Shown: positions 1 through 9,833, counted from the first letter of the stretch. The stretch: 64,000 nt of DNA from Rhodococcoides corynebacterioides (GCF_019834675.1 NZ_JABUBU010000004.1:1-64000); one strand, 5' to 3'. Numbers and translations: made by a program. Notes: a model not told the origin generated them from the sequence alone.

Positions 1-13
1 GGCTTGGTCCGGC

Positions 14-800
14 GATCCGCGCGGGTTCCAGGCGGCGCGGGTGCGTGGAGTGGCAACGGATGGTGGCCGGGGCGCTCGTGGGGCGGCGGTGGCCGCGGGG
101 GCGGTGATCCGCGCGGGTTTCAGGCATCCACAGGTGTTGCAGGCAGCGCGTGTGCTTGGAGCGGCAGCGGATTGGACGGTGGGGTGCCTGAAGTGGACGC
201 AGAGGCCGCGGGGGCGGCGATCCGCGCGGGTTCCAGGGATCCGCAGGTGTTGCAGGCAGCGCGGATGCCTGAAGCTGCAGCGGATCGGGCTGGGAGGGGC
301 CTCGAGTGGCCGTCGCTGGCGCCGGGCCGGCGATCCGCGCGGGTTCCAGGGGTCCGCCCGTGTTGCAGGCGGCGCGGATGCCTGGAGCGGCAGCGGGTCG
401 AGTGGGCGGGCCACGAGGTGCCTGACTCCGCCGGTCGAAAGGTGAGCAGGTGGTCCGAGCGAGCTGCGGACTCGTGCCCGTCGGCCCGGCCCAGTAATCC
501 GCGCGGGTTCCAGGGGTCCGCCCGTGCTGCAGGCGGCGCGGATGCCTGGAGCGGCAGCGGGTCGAGTGGGCGGGCCACGAGGTACCTGACTCCGCCGGTC
601 GAAAGGTGAGCAGGTGGTCCGAGCGAGCTGCGGACTCGTGCCCGTCGGCCCGGCCCAGTGATCCGCGCGGGTTCCAGGGATCCGCCCGTGCTGCAGGCGG
701 CGCGGATGCCTGAGGCTGCAGCGGATCGGGCTGGGAGGGGCCGTCGGTGGCGCCGGGCCGGCGATCCGCGCGGGCTCCAGGGGCCTCGAGCGGAAGCGGA
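14..800. repeat. Tandem repeat array downstream of qcrB
   Basis: Seven copies of the core GATCCGCGCGGGTTCCAGG (one begins with A, a few single-base variants) start at 14, 106, 219, 332, 496, 660 and 763. Successive distances are 92, 113, 113, 164, 164 and 103 bp. The 164-bp units at 332-495 and 496-659 are nearly identical, and the 113-bp units share the sequence after the core. Open frames cross the array on both strands but none resembles a protein family. I see no gene anywhere in 1-889. The array probably continues left of the window. Confidence 0.85.
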
Positions 801-841
801 CCGGGCGGGCAATGGGGGAGGGGAGTGCTGCCCCCGAAACG

Positions 842-879
842 CCGACAGGCGCCACCCCGAGTGGGGTGACGCCTGTCGG
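842..879 (-). terminator. Hairpin terminator after qcrB
   Basis: A long inverted repeat (arms CCGACAGGCG and CGCCTGTCGG, one mismatch, then CACCCC/GGGGTG, tiny loop) begins 10 bp beyond the qcrB stop codon. There is no clear U-tract, which is common in actinobacteria. It likely ends the ctaE-qcrCAB transcript and separates it from the repeat array. Confidence 0.75.
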
Positions 880-889
880 ACGTGGTGGC

Positions 890-2614
890 TCAGTGGCCGT
901 TGGTGTCCGGACCGTGTCCGTTGCCGTTGGCGGAACCGTTGGTGTCGGGGACGTGCCCGTTGCCGTTCGAGCCGTTGCCGTTGGGGTGCCCGTTGCCCTG
1001 CGCCAGAACCTTGGCCTGGTAGGTGCGGAGCATGGTGAGCTGGTCGTGCTCGCCCTTGTGTGCGAGCTCCTCGTGCAGGCGGTGCTCCTCGTCCGAGTCC
1101 GGGGTGAACCAGCTACCGGCGCCGGGCTTGCCGGCGGTACCGAGCTTGTTCATCTTCTTCGGGATGGCAGCACCCTGGTACTCGAGCGGGATGGGGTGTC
1201 CGTGCTCGTCGACCGGGCCCAGCGGCTGGTGGATCTCGACGTACTGGCCGTGCGGCAGACGCTTGATCACACCGGTCTCGATGCCGTGCTCGAGCACCTG
1301 ACGGTCACTGCGCTGCAAGCCGATGCAGAAGCGGTAGGTGATCAGGTACACGATGGGCGGAAGGACCAGGACACCGATGCGGCCGATCCAGGTCATCGCG
1401 TTCAGCGAGATGGAGAACTTGTACGCGATGAGGTCGTTGACGCAGGAGAGCGTCAGGACCACGTAGAACGCGATGGCCATCGCACCGGCGGCGGTACGCA
1501 CCGGCACGTCACGCGGACGCTGGAGCAGGTTGTGGTGCGCGTCGTCCTTGGTGAACCGCTTCTCGATCCACGGGTAGGCGATCATGATCGCGAACACCGC
1601 ACCCATGATCACGGCGACCCAGAAGACGGCCGGGATCATGTAGTTGCCGATGTACAGCTCCCACGCGGGCCAGAGGCGAGCGAGACCGTCGGTCCACATC
1701 ATGTAGAAGTCCGGCTGGGATCCGGCCGAGACCTGCGACGGGTTGTACGGCCCGAGGTTCCACACCGGGTTGATCTGCAGGACACCGCCCATGACGGCCA
1801 GCACACCGAAGGTCATGGCGAAGAACGCGCCGGACTTCACGGCGAAGACGGGCAGGATGCGCACGCCGACGACGTTGGTCTCGGTACGGCCGGGGCCGGG
1901 GAACTGCGTGTGCTTCTGGTACCAGACGAGCGCCAGGTGAGCAGCGATCAGGGCCAGGATGATGGCCGGCAGCAGCAGCACGTGGGCGACGTAGAGGCGC
2001 GGGATGATGATCGTGCCGGGGAAGTCGCCGTCGAAGATCAGCCAGTGCATCCACGTGCCGATCACCGGGATGGAGATGGTGATACCGGAGAACGCGGCGC
2101 GCAGGCCCGTGCCGGACAGCAGGTCGTCGGGGAGCGAGTAGCCGAAGAAGCCCTCGAACATCGCCAGGATGAGCAGCAGCGAGCCGATGACCCAGTTGGC
2201 CTCACGCGGGCGACGGAACGCACCGGTGAAGAAGATGCGCATCATGTGCACGATGATCGACGCCGCGAACAGCAGCGCTGCCCAGTGGTGGATCTGGCGG
2301 ATGAACAGACCGCCGCGAACCTCGAACGAGAGGTTCAGGGTGGTGGCGTACGCCTTGGTCATCTCGACGCCACGCAGGGGAGCGTAGGCGCCCTCGTAAA
2401 TCGTCTCCGACATCGAGGGGTCGTAGAACAGGGTGAGGTAGACACCCGACAGCAACAGGATGATGAAGCTGTAGAGGGCGATCTCACCGAGCAGGAACGA
2501 CCAATGCGTCGGGAAGACCTTGTTGATCTGACGGCGCAGGCCTGAGGACAGGTGGTATCGGGAGTCGACTCCCTCCGCCTGCTTCGCGGCGAGCGTGGCG
2601 ATCGATGGACTCAT
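890..2614 (-). CDS. qcrB: Cytochrome bc1 complex cytochrome b subunit
   Basis: 574-residue membrane subunit that oxidises menaquinol and passes electrons through two b hemes in the bc1-aa3 supercomplex. Heme-ligand histidines are visible in two helices (His109/110 and His123; His211 and His226). The quinol-site motif is PDFY at about 301-304, where many other lineages have PEWY. About eight transmembrane helices are apparent. The last 35 or so residues are a Gly/Asn/His-rich low-complexity tail encoded by short imperfect DNA repeats, unlike the conserved core. The start ATG overlaps the qcrA stop by 4 bp, so the two are co-translated. It is the last gene of the ctaE-qcrCAB operon and is followed by a strong hairpin. 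Confidence 0.98.
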   Translation of the reverse strand: MSPSIATLAAKQAEGVDSRYHLSSGLRRQINKVFPTHWSFLLGEIALYSFIILLLSGVYLTLFYDPSMSETIYEGAYAPLRGVEMTKAYATTLNLSFEVRGGLFIRQIHHWAALLFAASIIVHMMRIFFTGAFRRPREANWVIGSLLLILAMFEGFFGYSLPDDLLSGTGLRAAFSGITISIPVIGTWMHWLIFDGDFPGTIIIPRLYVAHVLLLPAIILALIAAHLALVWYQKHTQFPGPGRTETNVVGVRILPVFAVKSGAFFAMTFGVLAVMGGVLQINPVWNLGPYNPSQVSAGSQPDFYMMWTDGLARLWPAWELYIGNYMIPAVFWVAVIMGAVFAIMIAYPWIEKRFTKDDAHHNLLQRPRDVPVRTAAGAMAIAFYVVLTLSCVNDLIAYKFSISLNAMTWIGRIGVLVLPPIVYLITYRFCIGLQRSDRQVLEHGIETGVIKRLPHGQYVEIHQPLGPVDEHGHPIPLEYQGAAIPKKMNKLGTAGKPGAGSWFTPDSDEEHRLHEELAHKGEHDQLTMLRTYQAKVLAQGNGHPNGNGSNGNGHVPDTNGSANGNGHGPDTNGH

Positions 2615-3855
2615 CGTGCACCTTCCGATGACGAGGCCGCAGAGTTGCTCTCCGGCTCGTGTACTCCGGCCGGACGTTCCCAGTAAGCGGGGCCGAGCGG
2701 CTCGATGAAATCACCCGCGGCCACGAGGTAACCCTCGTCGTTGACCGTCAGGGGAAGCTGCGGAAGAGCGCGGGCTGCCGGTCCGAAGATCGGCTTGCCG
2801 TACTCCAACGCGTCGAATTGCGACTGGTGGCACGGGCAGAGAATCCGGTTGGTCTGCTGCTCGTACAACGAGGTGGGGCACCCGAGGTGAGTGCAGATCT
2901 TGGAGTAGGCGAAGTAGTCGCCGTAGTTGAAGCTCTCCTGCCCGACCCGCTTGACGGCGCGGTCCGCGTCCTCGGTGCGGAGTCGGATCAACATGACGGC
3001 GTTACGGATGCCCTTGAGCGCATGCGACAGCTCTTCTTCGTTGCCGCGCTCAGATTCGCGGAACGGGAACACCGTTTCCATGGCACCTGCGTCCAAGTCC
3101 TCGGGGCGAACCAGGACGACGTCGTCGACGCGGCCCGTGTATCGCCGAAGGTAGATCGTCTCTCCAAGGTAGTTCGGCGTCCAGCCGGACACCCACAGAG
3201 AGGATTCGTCGCCCTCGGCCCACGGGTTCTTGACCAATCCACCGAGGGGAAGGATCGACATGATGCCGAGTGCGCCGCCACCGAAGACCAGGCTTCGCTT
3301 GATCATCTTGCGGCGACCGAGCGTGGAGGTGTCGAACGAGTCGGACAGCTCCGCGACGACGGTCTTCTTGTCGACCTCGGACGATCCACCGTCGTGGCGG
3401 TCCTGGATGGACACCTCTTCGGGGATGAACTTCTTGGTGAACTGCACCGCGCCGACGCCCACGAAGATGATGGCGAGGCCCATGGTGAGGCCGATCAGCG
3501 GCGTGTACAGGCTGTACAGGCCGTAGTTGTCCTCACCCATGCCGGCGTACTGCCAGGGCCAGAAGAGGTAGATGCCGACGAACGCGATCGCGGACAGACC
3601 GGCGAGGAAGAACCACAGTGCGACGTTGCGCTCGGCACGCTTCTCGGCCTTGGTGCCGGGCACGGGCCAGCGGTGGCGACGGAACGCCACGTCGACGTGA
3701 TCGAGGTTGGTGCCGAGCGCGACGAGCTCGTCACGACTCATGGCCGACAGTTCCTCGTCGGTGTACTTGCGATTGGGGTCGAAACCCTCTGCGCCGTTGT
3801 CGGCGGCGTCGGTGCCGGCGGTGCCGACGCCGTCCTTGCGACCTTCGTCGCTCAT
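2611..3855 (-). CDS. qcrA: Cytochrome bc1 complex Rieske iron-sulfur subunit
   Basis: 414-residue Rieske protein that takes the first electron from menaquinol and hands it to the diheme cytochrome c. The [2Fe-2S] ligands lie in CTHLGC (about 321-326) and CPCHQSQ (about 340-346). The N-terminal third carries three hydrophobic segments, the actinobacterial architecture, not the single anchor of classical Rieske proteins. I chose the ATG at 3855 because it overlaps the qcrC stop as ATGA and has a GGAGTGAGG Shine-Dalgarno just before it. An in-frame ATG 18 bp upstream would put that ribosome site inside the gene. Sequence closely follows M. tuberculosis QcrA. Confidence 0.97.
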   Translation of the reverse strand: MSDEGRKDGVGTAGTDAADNGAEGFDPNRKYTDEELSAMSRDELVALGTNLDHVDVAFRRHRWPVPGTKAEKRAERNVALWFFLAGLSAIAFVGIYLFWPWQYAGMGEDNYGLYSLYTPLIGLTMGLAIIFVGVGAVQFTKKFIPEEVSIQDRHDGGSSEVDKKTVVAELSDSFDTSTLGRRKMIKRSLVFGGGALGIMSILPLGGLVKNPWAEGDESSLWVSGWTPNYLGETIYLRRYTGRVDDVVLVRPEDLDAGAMETVFPFRESERGNEEELSHALKGIRNAVMLIRLRTEDADRAVKRVGQESFNYGDYFAYSKICTHLGCPTSLYEQQTNRILCPCHQSQFDALEYGKPIFGPAARALPQLPLTVNDEGYLVAAGDFIEPLGPAYWERPAGVHEPESNSAASSSEGAR

Positions 3856-4733
3856 GACCTCACTCCGATCCACAATGCTGCTGCGACGACTGCGCCGATG
3901 CCGGCCACCCAGATGGCGATCATCTCGGTACCGGGGCCGAAGCCGCCGAGTCCGTAACCGCCGGGAGGCTGGGTCTCGGTCGAGGACTTCACGTAGGCGA
4001 TGATGTCCGCCTTCTCCTCGGGTGTGAGCTGCCGGTCGGAGAACTTGGGCATGTTCTGGGGGCCCGTGACCATGGCCTGGTAGATCTGCTGCTCGTTGGC
4101 CGGGTCGAGGATCGGCGCGTACTTGCCGGACGACAGCGCACCGCCGCGACCGGTGAAGTTGTGGCAGGACGCGCAGTTGAGCCGGAAGAGCTCGCTGCCG
4201 CGTGCCTCGTCACCACCGCGGAGCGACTCCTGGGCGATGGACCCGTCGGAGTTGCGCACGACGGTGGGGCCGCCACCGTTGGCCTGGATGTAGGCACCGA
4301 GGGCGTCGACCTGCTCCTCGTTGTACTTCGGGGGCTTCCGCTCGGCCTGGGCCTCGTTGCGGGCCATCGGCATGCGACCGGACGACACCTGGAAGTAGAC
4401 GGCGGCCTCGCCGACACCGATGAGCGACGGACCGCGGTCCTGGACGCCCTGCAGGTTCACGCCGTGGCACGTCACGCAGGACGTGTCGTAGATCTGCTGG
4501 CCCTCGCGGACCATGGCGGCGGTGTCCTCCTGCGCGGTGGCGACCTGCGCGTCCGGGGTCAGCGCGGCGGCCAGGAATCCGGCACCGACGAGACCCATGA
4601 ACAGCGCCATGGCACCGCTGACCCGACGACGGGCGCGCCGACGACGACGCGCCTTGACCGCCGCGGCGGTGTCGGCGGCACCGTCGGTCCCGGTGACGTC
4701 GTCACCGGAGGTGGAGGGGGGTGAGGAGCTCAT
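3852..4733 (-). CDS. qcrC: Cytochrome bc1 complex diheme cytochrome c subunit
   Basis: 293-residue membrane-anchored diheme cytochrome c that replaces soluble cytochrome c by linking the bc1 complex directly to the aa3 oxidase. Two heme attachment motifs are present: CVTCH (86-90) and CASCH (187-191). An N-terminal Arg-rich stretch followed by a hydrophobic helix (about 40-60) acts as signal anchor, and a second helix lies at the C terminus. An AAGGGA ribosome site precedes the ATG. It is second in the operon, 79 bp after ctaE, and overlaps qcrA by 4 bp. Confidence 0.97.
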   Translation of the reverse strand: MSSSPPSTSGDDVTGTDGAADTAAAVKARRRRRARRRVSGAMALFMGLVGAGFLAAALTPDAQVATAQEDTAAMVREGQQIYDTSCVTCHGVNLQGVQDRGPSLIGVGEAAVYFQVSSGRMPMARNEAQAERKPPKYNEEQVDALGAYIQANGGGPTVVRNSDGSIAQESLRGGDEARGSELFRLNCASCHNFTGRGGALSSGKYAPILDPANEQQIYQAMVTGPQNMPKFSDRQLTPEEKADIIAYVKSSTETQPPGGYGLGGFGPGTEMIAIWVAGIGAVVAAALWIGVRS

Positions 4734-4812
4734 CTGTATCCCTTGTCGTGTCGGGACGGCTTGTCGGACGAGACCGATGAGGCTGTCATCGGAAGATTCG
4801 ATGCGCGGTCGG

Positions 4813-5427
4813 CTAGCGGATGAAGTAGATCGTGGCGAACAGGGCGATCCAGACGATGTCGACGAAGTGCCAGTAGTACGACACGACGATGGCCGCGGTG
4901 GCCTGCGCCGGCGTGAACTTCGAGACGAGCGTGCGCGCGATGAGGAAGACGAACGCGATCAGACCACCGATGACGTGCAGGCCGTGGAAGCCGGTGGTGA
5001 TGTAGAAGACCGAGCCGTAGACGCTGCTCGAGATCGACGTGCCCTCGTGCACCAGGTGGTAGTACTCGTAGCCCTGGCCGAGGACGAAGAACGTGCCCAT
5101 CGCGAGCGTGATGGCGTACCAGCGGCGCAGGCCGAAGACGTCGCCGCGCTCCGCGGCGAACACGCCGAGCTGGCAGGTGAACGACGAGGCGATCAGCACG
5201 GCGGTGACCGGGACCGCGAGCGTCAGGTTCAGCTCGGTGGGCTCCGGCGGCCACTGTCCCTCGGGCGCCTGCGCGCGCGCGACGAAGTACATCGCGAAGA
5301 GACCGGCAAAGAACATCAGCTCGCTGGACAGCCACACGATGGTGCCCACGCTGACCATGTTCGGTCGGTTCAGCGAGTGGACACGCTGGGTGATGGCGGA
5401 TCCCGAAGTACCTACTGCGCTCGTCAC
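4813..5427 (-). CDS. ctaE: Cytochrome c oxidase subunit III
   Basis: 204-residue, roughly five-helix subunit III of the aa3-type oxidase, nearly colinear with M. tuberculosis CtaE from its first residues (MTSAVGTSG) to the terminal YFIR. The frame stays open upstream to 5838, but homology fixes the start at the GTG at 5427. A CATACT -10-like box ends 7 nt before that GTG, so the mRNA may be leaderless. It heads the ctaE-qcrCAB operon; linkage of oxidase and bc1 genes reflects the obligate bc1-aa3 supercomplex of actinobacteria. Confidence 0.96.
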   Translation of the reverse strand: MTSAVGTSGSAITQRVHSLNRPNMVSVGTIVWLSSELMFFAGLFAMYFVARAQAPEGQWPPEPTELNLTLAVPVTAVLIASSFTCQLGVFAAERGDVFGLRRWYAITLAMGTFFVLGQGYEYYHLVHEGTSISSSVYGSVFYITTGFHGLHVIGGLIAFVFLIARTLVSKFTPAQATAAIVVSYYWHFVDIVWIALFATIYFIR

Positions 5428-5548
5428 GTTCGCAAGTATGACTCGTCGTAGTACGGATGGCATAGCCGGGTCGGCGGTCGGCGGGTCGACGGACGTTCGC
5501 GCGCGCGTGCGGAATCGGGGCCGTCGCAGCGCCCTCGAGCCCGCGTAC

Positions 5549-5570
5549 TGGACTTTCTGTCCAATAGGGT
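5549..5570 (+). promoter_or_regulatory. Palindrome next to a -10 box (possible operator)
   Basis: TGGACTTTCTGTCCA (5549-5563) is a 5-bp inverted repeat around a 5-bp spacer, followed at once by TAGGGT (5565-5570), a TANNNT -10 box. This looks like a promoter for the hypothetical gene at 5705 with a small-dyad operator inside the -10/-35 spacer. No good -35 is visible. The rest of 5428-5704 shows nothing recognisable. Confidence 0.35.
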
Positions 5571-5704
5571 GGGTCGCCGCACGTCGGCGGGGGTGCGAAA
5601 ACTTTTTTCGGGAACGTGACGGACGAGACGTCCGAGTCTCGACTCGAGGTCGAGTGTCGGCCGTGTCGGGCCGCGACGGGGCCGTCGTCTGGCAATCTCG
5701 GGTG

Positions 5705-6184
5705 ATGACCGAGAAGCGTTCCGGACGATGGTGGCGGCGCCTGTTCGGCAAGGGTGAACCGACACCTCTCGACCCCACGCGCACGGACCTCGTGGTCGTC
5801 GCGTCGTGCTTCGACGACGTCGAGGCCTGCTCGGTCACGCTCGACCGCGCCGCGTCGACGACGCCGCCGTGGCGGCCCGACGAGCAGGCGGTGCTGCGCC
5901 ATCATCTGCTGCTGCCGGGCGAGCACGTGGCGGACGCCGTGGCCGTCGCGGGACAGGACGAGTACCGCGAGGCGACGTCCGGGCCGCTCGCCGACACCCC
6001 GCCGATCGCCCCGACGCCGCGCGAGGAGCTGACCGTCGTCGTCCTGCAACGGGTGCAGGTGCTCGACGCACTGCACTGTTCGCAGGAGCGATCCCGGATG
6101 GCGGGATTGGCGCAGCGGCGAGGTGGTCGGGTTCTCGGCTGGGACGCCCTCCAACCCGACCCGGCCGCGGCCGTGTCCTCGTGA
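5705..6184 (+). CDS. Conserved hypothetical protein upstream of trpD
   Basis: 159-residue soluble protein that I cannot assign. It begins with a basic, Trp-rich segment (RWWRRLFGK), then an alpha/beta-looking region with [10 protein letters not shown], and ends with a [12 protein letters not shown] segment. The layout faintly recalls RraB-type RNase E inhibitors, which end in a similar Gly/Trp block, but the match is too weak to name. The ATG at 5705 is preceded directly by an in-frame GTG, and no strong ribosome site is visible. It is divergent from ctaE and lies 57 bp before trpD. Third-position GC matches its neighbours, which supports it being coding. Confidence 0.7.
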   Translation: MTEKRSGRWWRRLFGKGEPTPLDPTRTDLVVVASCFDDVEACSVTLDRAASTTPPWRPDEQAVLRHHLLLPGEHVADAVAVAGQDEYREATSGPLADTPPIAPTPREELTVVVLQRVQVLDALHCSQERSRMAGLAQRRGGRVLGWDALQPDPAAAVSS

Positions 6185-6241
6185 TCGGCGGACCAGGGAT
6201 CCGGCGTTCGAGGAGGATCGACGCCCACTAGGCTCGCGCCC

Positions 6242-7285
6242 ATGAACGCGCCGCACGTGCCGAGGACCTGGCCGGCCGTCCTGGGGGAACTGGCCTCGGG
6301 ACACGACCTGACGGCGGACGACATGGCCTGGGCGATGGACGAGATCATGTCCGACAACGCCACGTCGGCGCAGATCGCGGCGTTCGGCGTGGCGCTGAAG
6401 ATCAAGGGCCCGACGGCCGCGGAACTGGGTGGCCTCGCCTCGTCGATGTTGGGCCACGCGCGTCGCGTCCCGATCGACGACGACGTCGTCGACATCGTGG
6501 GCACGGGCGGCGACCGCTCGAACACGGTGAACATCTCGACGATGGCGTCCGTGGTGGTCGCGGCGACCGGTGTTCGCGTGGTCAAGCACGGCAACCGGGC
6601 GGCGTCGTCGAAGAGCGGCGGAGCCGACGTGCTCGAGGCGCTGGGCGTGCGCATCGACCAGGGGCCGGAGCGCGTCGCCGACAGCGTGCGCGCGCTGGGT
6701 ATCGGGTTCTGCTTCGCGCCGGTGTTCCACCCCGCGCTGCGGTACACCTCGGCGGCCCGCAAGGAGATCGGCATCCCGACGGTGTTCAACGTGCTCGGTC
6801 CGTTGACCAACCCGGCGGCGCCGCGGGCGGGCCTGGTGGGATGCGCGTTCGCGGATCTGGTGGACACGATGGCCGGAGTGTTCGCGACGCGGGGCAACTC
6901 GGTCCTGGTGGTCCGGGGCGACGACGGCCTCGACGAGATCACCACGTCGACCACGACGACCGTGCGCATCGTGCACGACGGCGCCGTCCGGACCGAGACC
7001 CTCGACCCGCGCGATCTGGGGGTGGCGCGGGTCCCGCTCGACGAACTGCGGGGCGGCGACGCCGACGCCAATGCCGACGTGGCCCGACGGGTGTTCGCCG
7101 GCGAGAGCGGTCCGGTGCGCGACGCCGTGCTGCTCAACGCGGCGGGCGCCATCGCGGCGCATCGCGGTGTCGAGGGCTCGCTGGTCGACGCTCTGGCCGA
7201 CGCGTCGACGGCCGCCGCACAGGCGGTGGACTCCGGCGCGGCCGCGGCGCTGCTGGAGCGGTGGGCCGCCTTCACCTCGTCCTGA
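6242..7285 (+). CDS. trpD: Anthranilate phosphoribosyltransferase
   Basis: 347-residue cytosolic enzyme transferring phosphoribose from PRPP to anthranilate, second step of tryptophan synthesis. The PRPP loop GTGGD lies at 87-91, and the anthranilate/PRPP segment [12 protein letters not shown] follows about 25 residues later. Length is typical. A TAGGCT -10 box (6229-6234) ends 7 nt before the ATG, so the transcript is probably leaderless. It is not next to other trp genes, as in M. tuberculosis, where trpD also neighbours ctaE. It converges on the Lrp-type gene with only 11 bp between stops. Confidence 0.96.
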   Translation: MNAPHVPRTWPAVLGELASGHDLTADDMAWAMDEIMSDNATSAQIAAFGVALKIKGPTAAELGGLASSMLGHARRVPIDDDVVDIVGTGGDRSNTVNISTMASVVVAATGVRVVKHGNRAASSKSGGADVLEALGVRIDQGPERVADSVRALGIGFCFAPVFHPALRYTSAARKEIGIPTVFNVLGPLTNPAAPRAGLVGCAFADLVDTMAGVFATRGNSVLVVRGDDGLDEITTSTTTTVRIVHDGAVRTETLDPRDLGVARVPLDELRGGDADANADVARRVFAGESGPVRDAVLLNAAGAIAAHRGVEGSLVDALADASTAAAQAVDSGAAAALLERWAAFTSS

Positions 7286-7296
7286 GCGGAGCGGGG

Positions 7297-7572
7297 CTAC
7301 TCCCCGAGGGAGAATCCCGCGTCGACGTCGGCACTCGAGTACGACTTGAAGGCGATGTGCGTGTCGGTGCGGACGACGCCGTCGATGCGGTTGATGCGCT
7401 CGGTGACGACGTCGGCGATCTCTTCGTGCGAGCGGACCTTGACCACGGCGATCAGGTCGACGTCCCCGGCACAGGAGTAGACCTCGGTGACCCCCGCGAC
7501 GTCCGCCACCGCGCGGGCGGTCTCCGGAATGGTGTGCACCTCGGAATGGATCAGAACGATGGCGGTGATCAT
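7297..7572 (-). CDS. Stand-alone Lrp/AsnC ligand-binding domain protein
   Basis: 91-residue protein consisting only of the RAM (Lrp/AsnC effector-binding) fold: MITAIVLIHSEV at the start, a GVTEVYSCAGDVDLI strand-turn-strand, and a C-terminal strand. The DNA-binding helix-turn-helix of full-length Lrp regulators is absent and the DNA upstream does not encode one. Such proteins may sense amino acids or modify hetero-oligomers; the role here is unknown. TAGGCT (7579-7584, minus strand) ends 6 nt before the ATG, which points to a leaderless mRNA. Confidence 0.9.
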   Translation of the reverse strand: MITAIVLIHSEVHTIPETARAVADVAGVTEVYSCAGDVDLIAVVKVRSHEEIADVVTERINRIDGVVRTDTHIAFKSYSSADVDAGFSLGE

Positions 7573-7620
7573 GGCGCCAGCCTAGTTCGCCCGAGTGCCC
7601 GCGCACGGCCGTCTCCGCGC

Positions 7621-9354
7621 TCACGCCCATGCCATCGTCCGTTCCCGCTCGCGGCGTCCCGCGTCGCGCACGGTCGCGACCCAGGGGGCCCACCGGCCGG
7701 CGCCGCCCGCGGGCTCGCTCCACCGGTCCGTGACGTCGACGATGCGGACGCCGCCCGAGTCCAACCACCGGGCGAGCAGGGCCACTTCCTCCGGTGTGGT
7801 GCCGCGCAGCGGGGTGTCGTCGGGAATCACCGTCTCCGCGCCGGCGATCAACGCCTCCACGACGGGCATCGGCGCCACGCCGCGCCGTGAGACCCCTGCG
7901 GCCGCGAGACGGCCGTGGCGGACCACGACGAACTCCCACCCGCCGTCTTCCGCACGCCGCGCGGCGACCAGCTGCCCGACGGCCGCGAGTGCGCCCAGAC
8001 GCTGCACCGTGCGCAACGCCGTCAGGAGGGCGGCCGTGCGGTCCCGCACGCGAGCGGCGGTCTCGAAGAGCAGGTCCTCGGACAGCGCGTCGATCCGTGC
8101 CACGGCCTCCTCGACCACCGACACGTCGACGCCGTCGGCGAACCGCCGGAAGGCGTCGGCGAGGGGCGCGTACTCGGCGGCGGTGGTGGGTCTGCCCGCC
8201 GCGGTGCACCCGCCCACCGATTCCTGCTCGCAGTGGTGGACTCCGGACGCACGGATGCGCCGCGTGCACGAGCGCAGGCGCAGGTGCTCGGCGACGAGCG
8301 CCGCGCTCTCGACGGCCGTGGTGCGCTGCGCGAACGGGCCGATCGCCCCGGGAGCCGGTGTGCGCACGACCGACAGGCGAGGGAACGACTCACGGGTCAG
8401 GGCGATCCACCAGCCCTTGCGTGGGTACTTCGACCGCCGGTTGTACGGCGGTGTGTGGGCGCTGATGAGCCGTAGCTCGTGCACTCCCGCCTCGACCGCG
8501 TGGCTGCACTCGACGTGGTCGACCCGCGTGGCGAGCGCGATCATCTCCTTCATGCGCCCGCGCGTCTCGGAACCCGTGAAGTAGGTCCGCACACGGCGAT
8601 GGAGGTTCTTCGACGTCCCGACGTAGAGCACCTCGTCGGACGGGCCGCGGAACAGGTAGACCCCCGGGGCGTGCGGGAGTCCCGCGGCGAGCGTCCGTTT
8701 GGCGCGGTGCGCGGCGGTGATCGTCGGCAGGTAGTCGACGAGTTCGGCGTAGCTCTGCACGCCCTGGTTACCGACCCGCTCCATGAGCCCGTGCAGCACG
8801 TCCACCGTGGCGCGGGCGTCGTCGAGAGCGCGGTGCGTCGGACGTGTGGACGAGGTGAAGAGCGTCGCGAGGGACGAGAGCTTGACCGAGGGCGCCTCGG
8901 CGCGGGTGAGGACCCGGCGGGCCAGCTGCACCGTGCACAGCACCTGGAATCGAGGCCACGCAAGATCCATGCGCACCGCCGCCGCCCGCAGGAAGCCGGT
9001 GTCGAACCGGGCGTTGTGCGCGACCAGAACGCACCCGCGGGCGAACTCGAGGAACGCGGGCAGCACCCGTTCGATCCGCGGAGCGTCGACGAGCATCGCC
9101 GAGGTGATACCGGTGAGCTGCACGATGGACGGGGGGATGCTGCGCCCCGGGTCGACCAGGGTGGCCATCTCGCCGAGCACGCGGCCGCCGCGAACCTTCA
9201 CCGCGCCGATCTCGGTGATGGCGTCCTCACCCGGGCGGCCGCCGGTGGTCTCGAGGTCGACCACGACGAAGGTGGTGTCGCGCAGCGGCGTGTCCAGCTC
9301 GTCGAACGCCAGCTGTCCGCCGGCGACTCCGTCCTCCGGTCTCGTTCTTCCCAC
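7621..9354 (-). CDS. DEDDh 3'-5' exonuclease fused to GIY-YIG/UvrC-like region
   Basis: 577-residue fusion, orthologous in context to Rv2191. Near the N terminus is a DnaQ-like exonuclease with VVVDLETTG (ExoI), a central AHNARFD (ExoII) and HRALDDARAT (ExoIII), the DEDDh set. It is followed by a UvrC-type GIY-YIG nuclease domain (GVYLFRG, EVLYVGTSKNLHRRV) and a long UvrC-like C-terminal region without an obvious helix-hairpin-helix pair. It is probably a DNA repair or processing nuclease. The frame is open to 9522, but TACGGT (a -10 box) ends 7 nt before the GTG at 9354, so I take 9354 as a leaderless start; an in-frame GTG at 9363 is the alternative. Confidence 0.9.
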   Translation of the reverse strand: MGRTRPEDGVAGGQLAFDELDTPLRDTTFVVVDLETTGGRPGEDAITEIGAVKVRGGRVLGEMATLVDPGRSIPPSIVQLTGITSAMLVDAPRIERVLPAFLEFARGCVLVAHNARFDTGFLRAAAVRMDLAWPRFQVLCTVQLARRVLTRAEAPSVKLSSLATLFTSSTRPTHRALDDARATVDVLHGLMERVGNQGVQSYAELVDYLPTITAAHRAKRTLAAGLPHAPGVYLFRGPSDEVLYVGTSKNLHRRVRTYFTGSETRGRMKEMIALATRVDHVECSHAVEAGVHELRLISAHTPPYNRRSKYPRKGWWIALTRESFPRLSVVRTPAPGAIGPFAQRTTAVESAALVAEHLRLRSCTRRIRASGVHHCEQESVGGCTAAGRPTTAAEYAPLADAFRRFADGVDVSVVEEAVARIDALSEDLLFETAARVRDRTAALLTALRTVQRLGALAAVGQLVAARRAEDGGWEFVVVRHGRLAAAGVSRRGVAPMPVVEALIAGAETVIPDDTPLRGTTPEEVALLARWLDSGGVRIVDVTDRWSEPAGGAGRWAPWVATVRDAGRRERERTMAWA

Positions 9355-9542
9355 GCCGCGCACCGTAGGGCCCCCCACCGACAGAGTCCGTGCGTCGAGA
9401 CCTCCAACCGGGCCGTGTCGGTGGGTGGGGTTAGCGTCCGCCTCGTCGACGACGTCCGGTGCATGCCGGGTGTCGGCGACACGGGCGGCGGCGCTGTGAC
9501 ACCGCCCGACGGTCAGCGACACGACGATGAGACGGAGATCAC

Positions 9543-9833
9543 ATGATTGTCGATTGTGGGGACTGCTCGGTGCGGGGCGACGCGTGTTCGGACTGCGTCG
9601 TGTCCGTCCTCCTGGGGGTTCCGTCGGTGCCGTCGGCCGTGGCCGACTCCGGTGCGGCGGAGTTCGGTCGAGCGCGTCGATTGCGGCTCGAGCAGGACGA
9701 ACGCGAGGCGATGCAGGTGCTCGCGGACGGCGGCTTGATCCCGCGCCTCCGGTTGGTCCGGGGCAGCGGACTCGGGCGGCGCGGCGGGGTCGGCGGCAAC
9801 CGGTCGGGTGGGTCGGAACACGCGGCGGGCTAG
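9543..9833 (+). CDS. Small four-cysteine protein (actinobacterial, unknown function)
   Basis: 96-residue protein whose first 18 residues hold four cysteines as two CxxC pairs (Cys5, 8, 15, 18), a likely zinc or iron-sulfur knuckle. A short hydrophobic strand and a helical region ending in ADGGLIPRLRLV follow, then a Gly/Arg-rich tail. Small proteins of this kind sit beside NlpC/P60 genes in related genomes (from memory). An ACGGAG ribosome site precedes the ATG. It is divergent from the exonuclease gene and about 120 bp before the riboswitch. No function can be assigned. Confidence 0.75.
   Translation: MIVDCGDCSVRGDACSDCVVSVLLGVPSVPSAVADSGAAEFGRARRLRLEQDEREAMQVLADGGLIPRLRLVRGSGLGRRGGVGGNRSGGSEHAAG

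Noticed and set aside
14..800. CRISPR array
   Set aside because: Unit spacing is 92-164 bp, the between-core sequence is itself repeated, and there are no cas genes.
4..812. Open frames across the left-edge repeat array on both strands
   Set aside because: The translations simply repeat with the DNA units and match no family; several frames are open at once, as expected for GC-rich repeats.
812..2545. Plus-strand frame of 577 codons opposite qcrB
   Set aside because: It is antisense to a clear cytochrome b gene; composition (Val/Asp/Arg/Gly-rich) is typical of high-GC antisense frames.
4730..8269. Minus-strand open frame of 1179 codons through qcrC/ctaE/trpD
   Set aside because: It is a GC-driven shadow antisense to trpD and other genes: Arg/Gly/Ala-rich with no family features.
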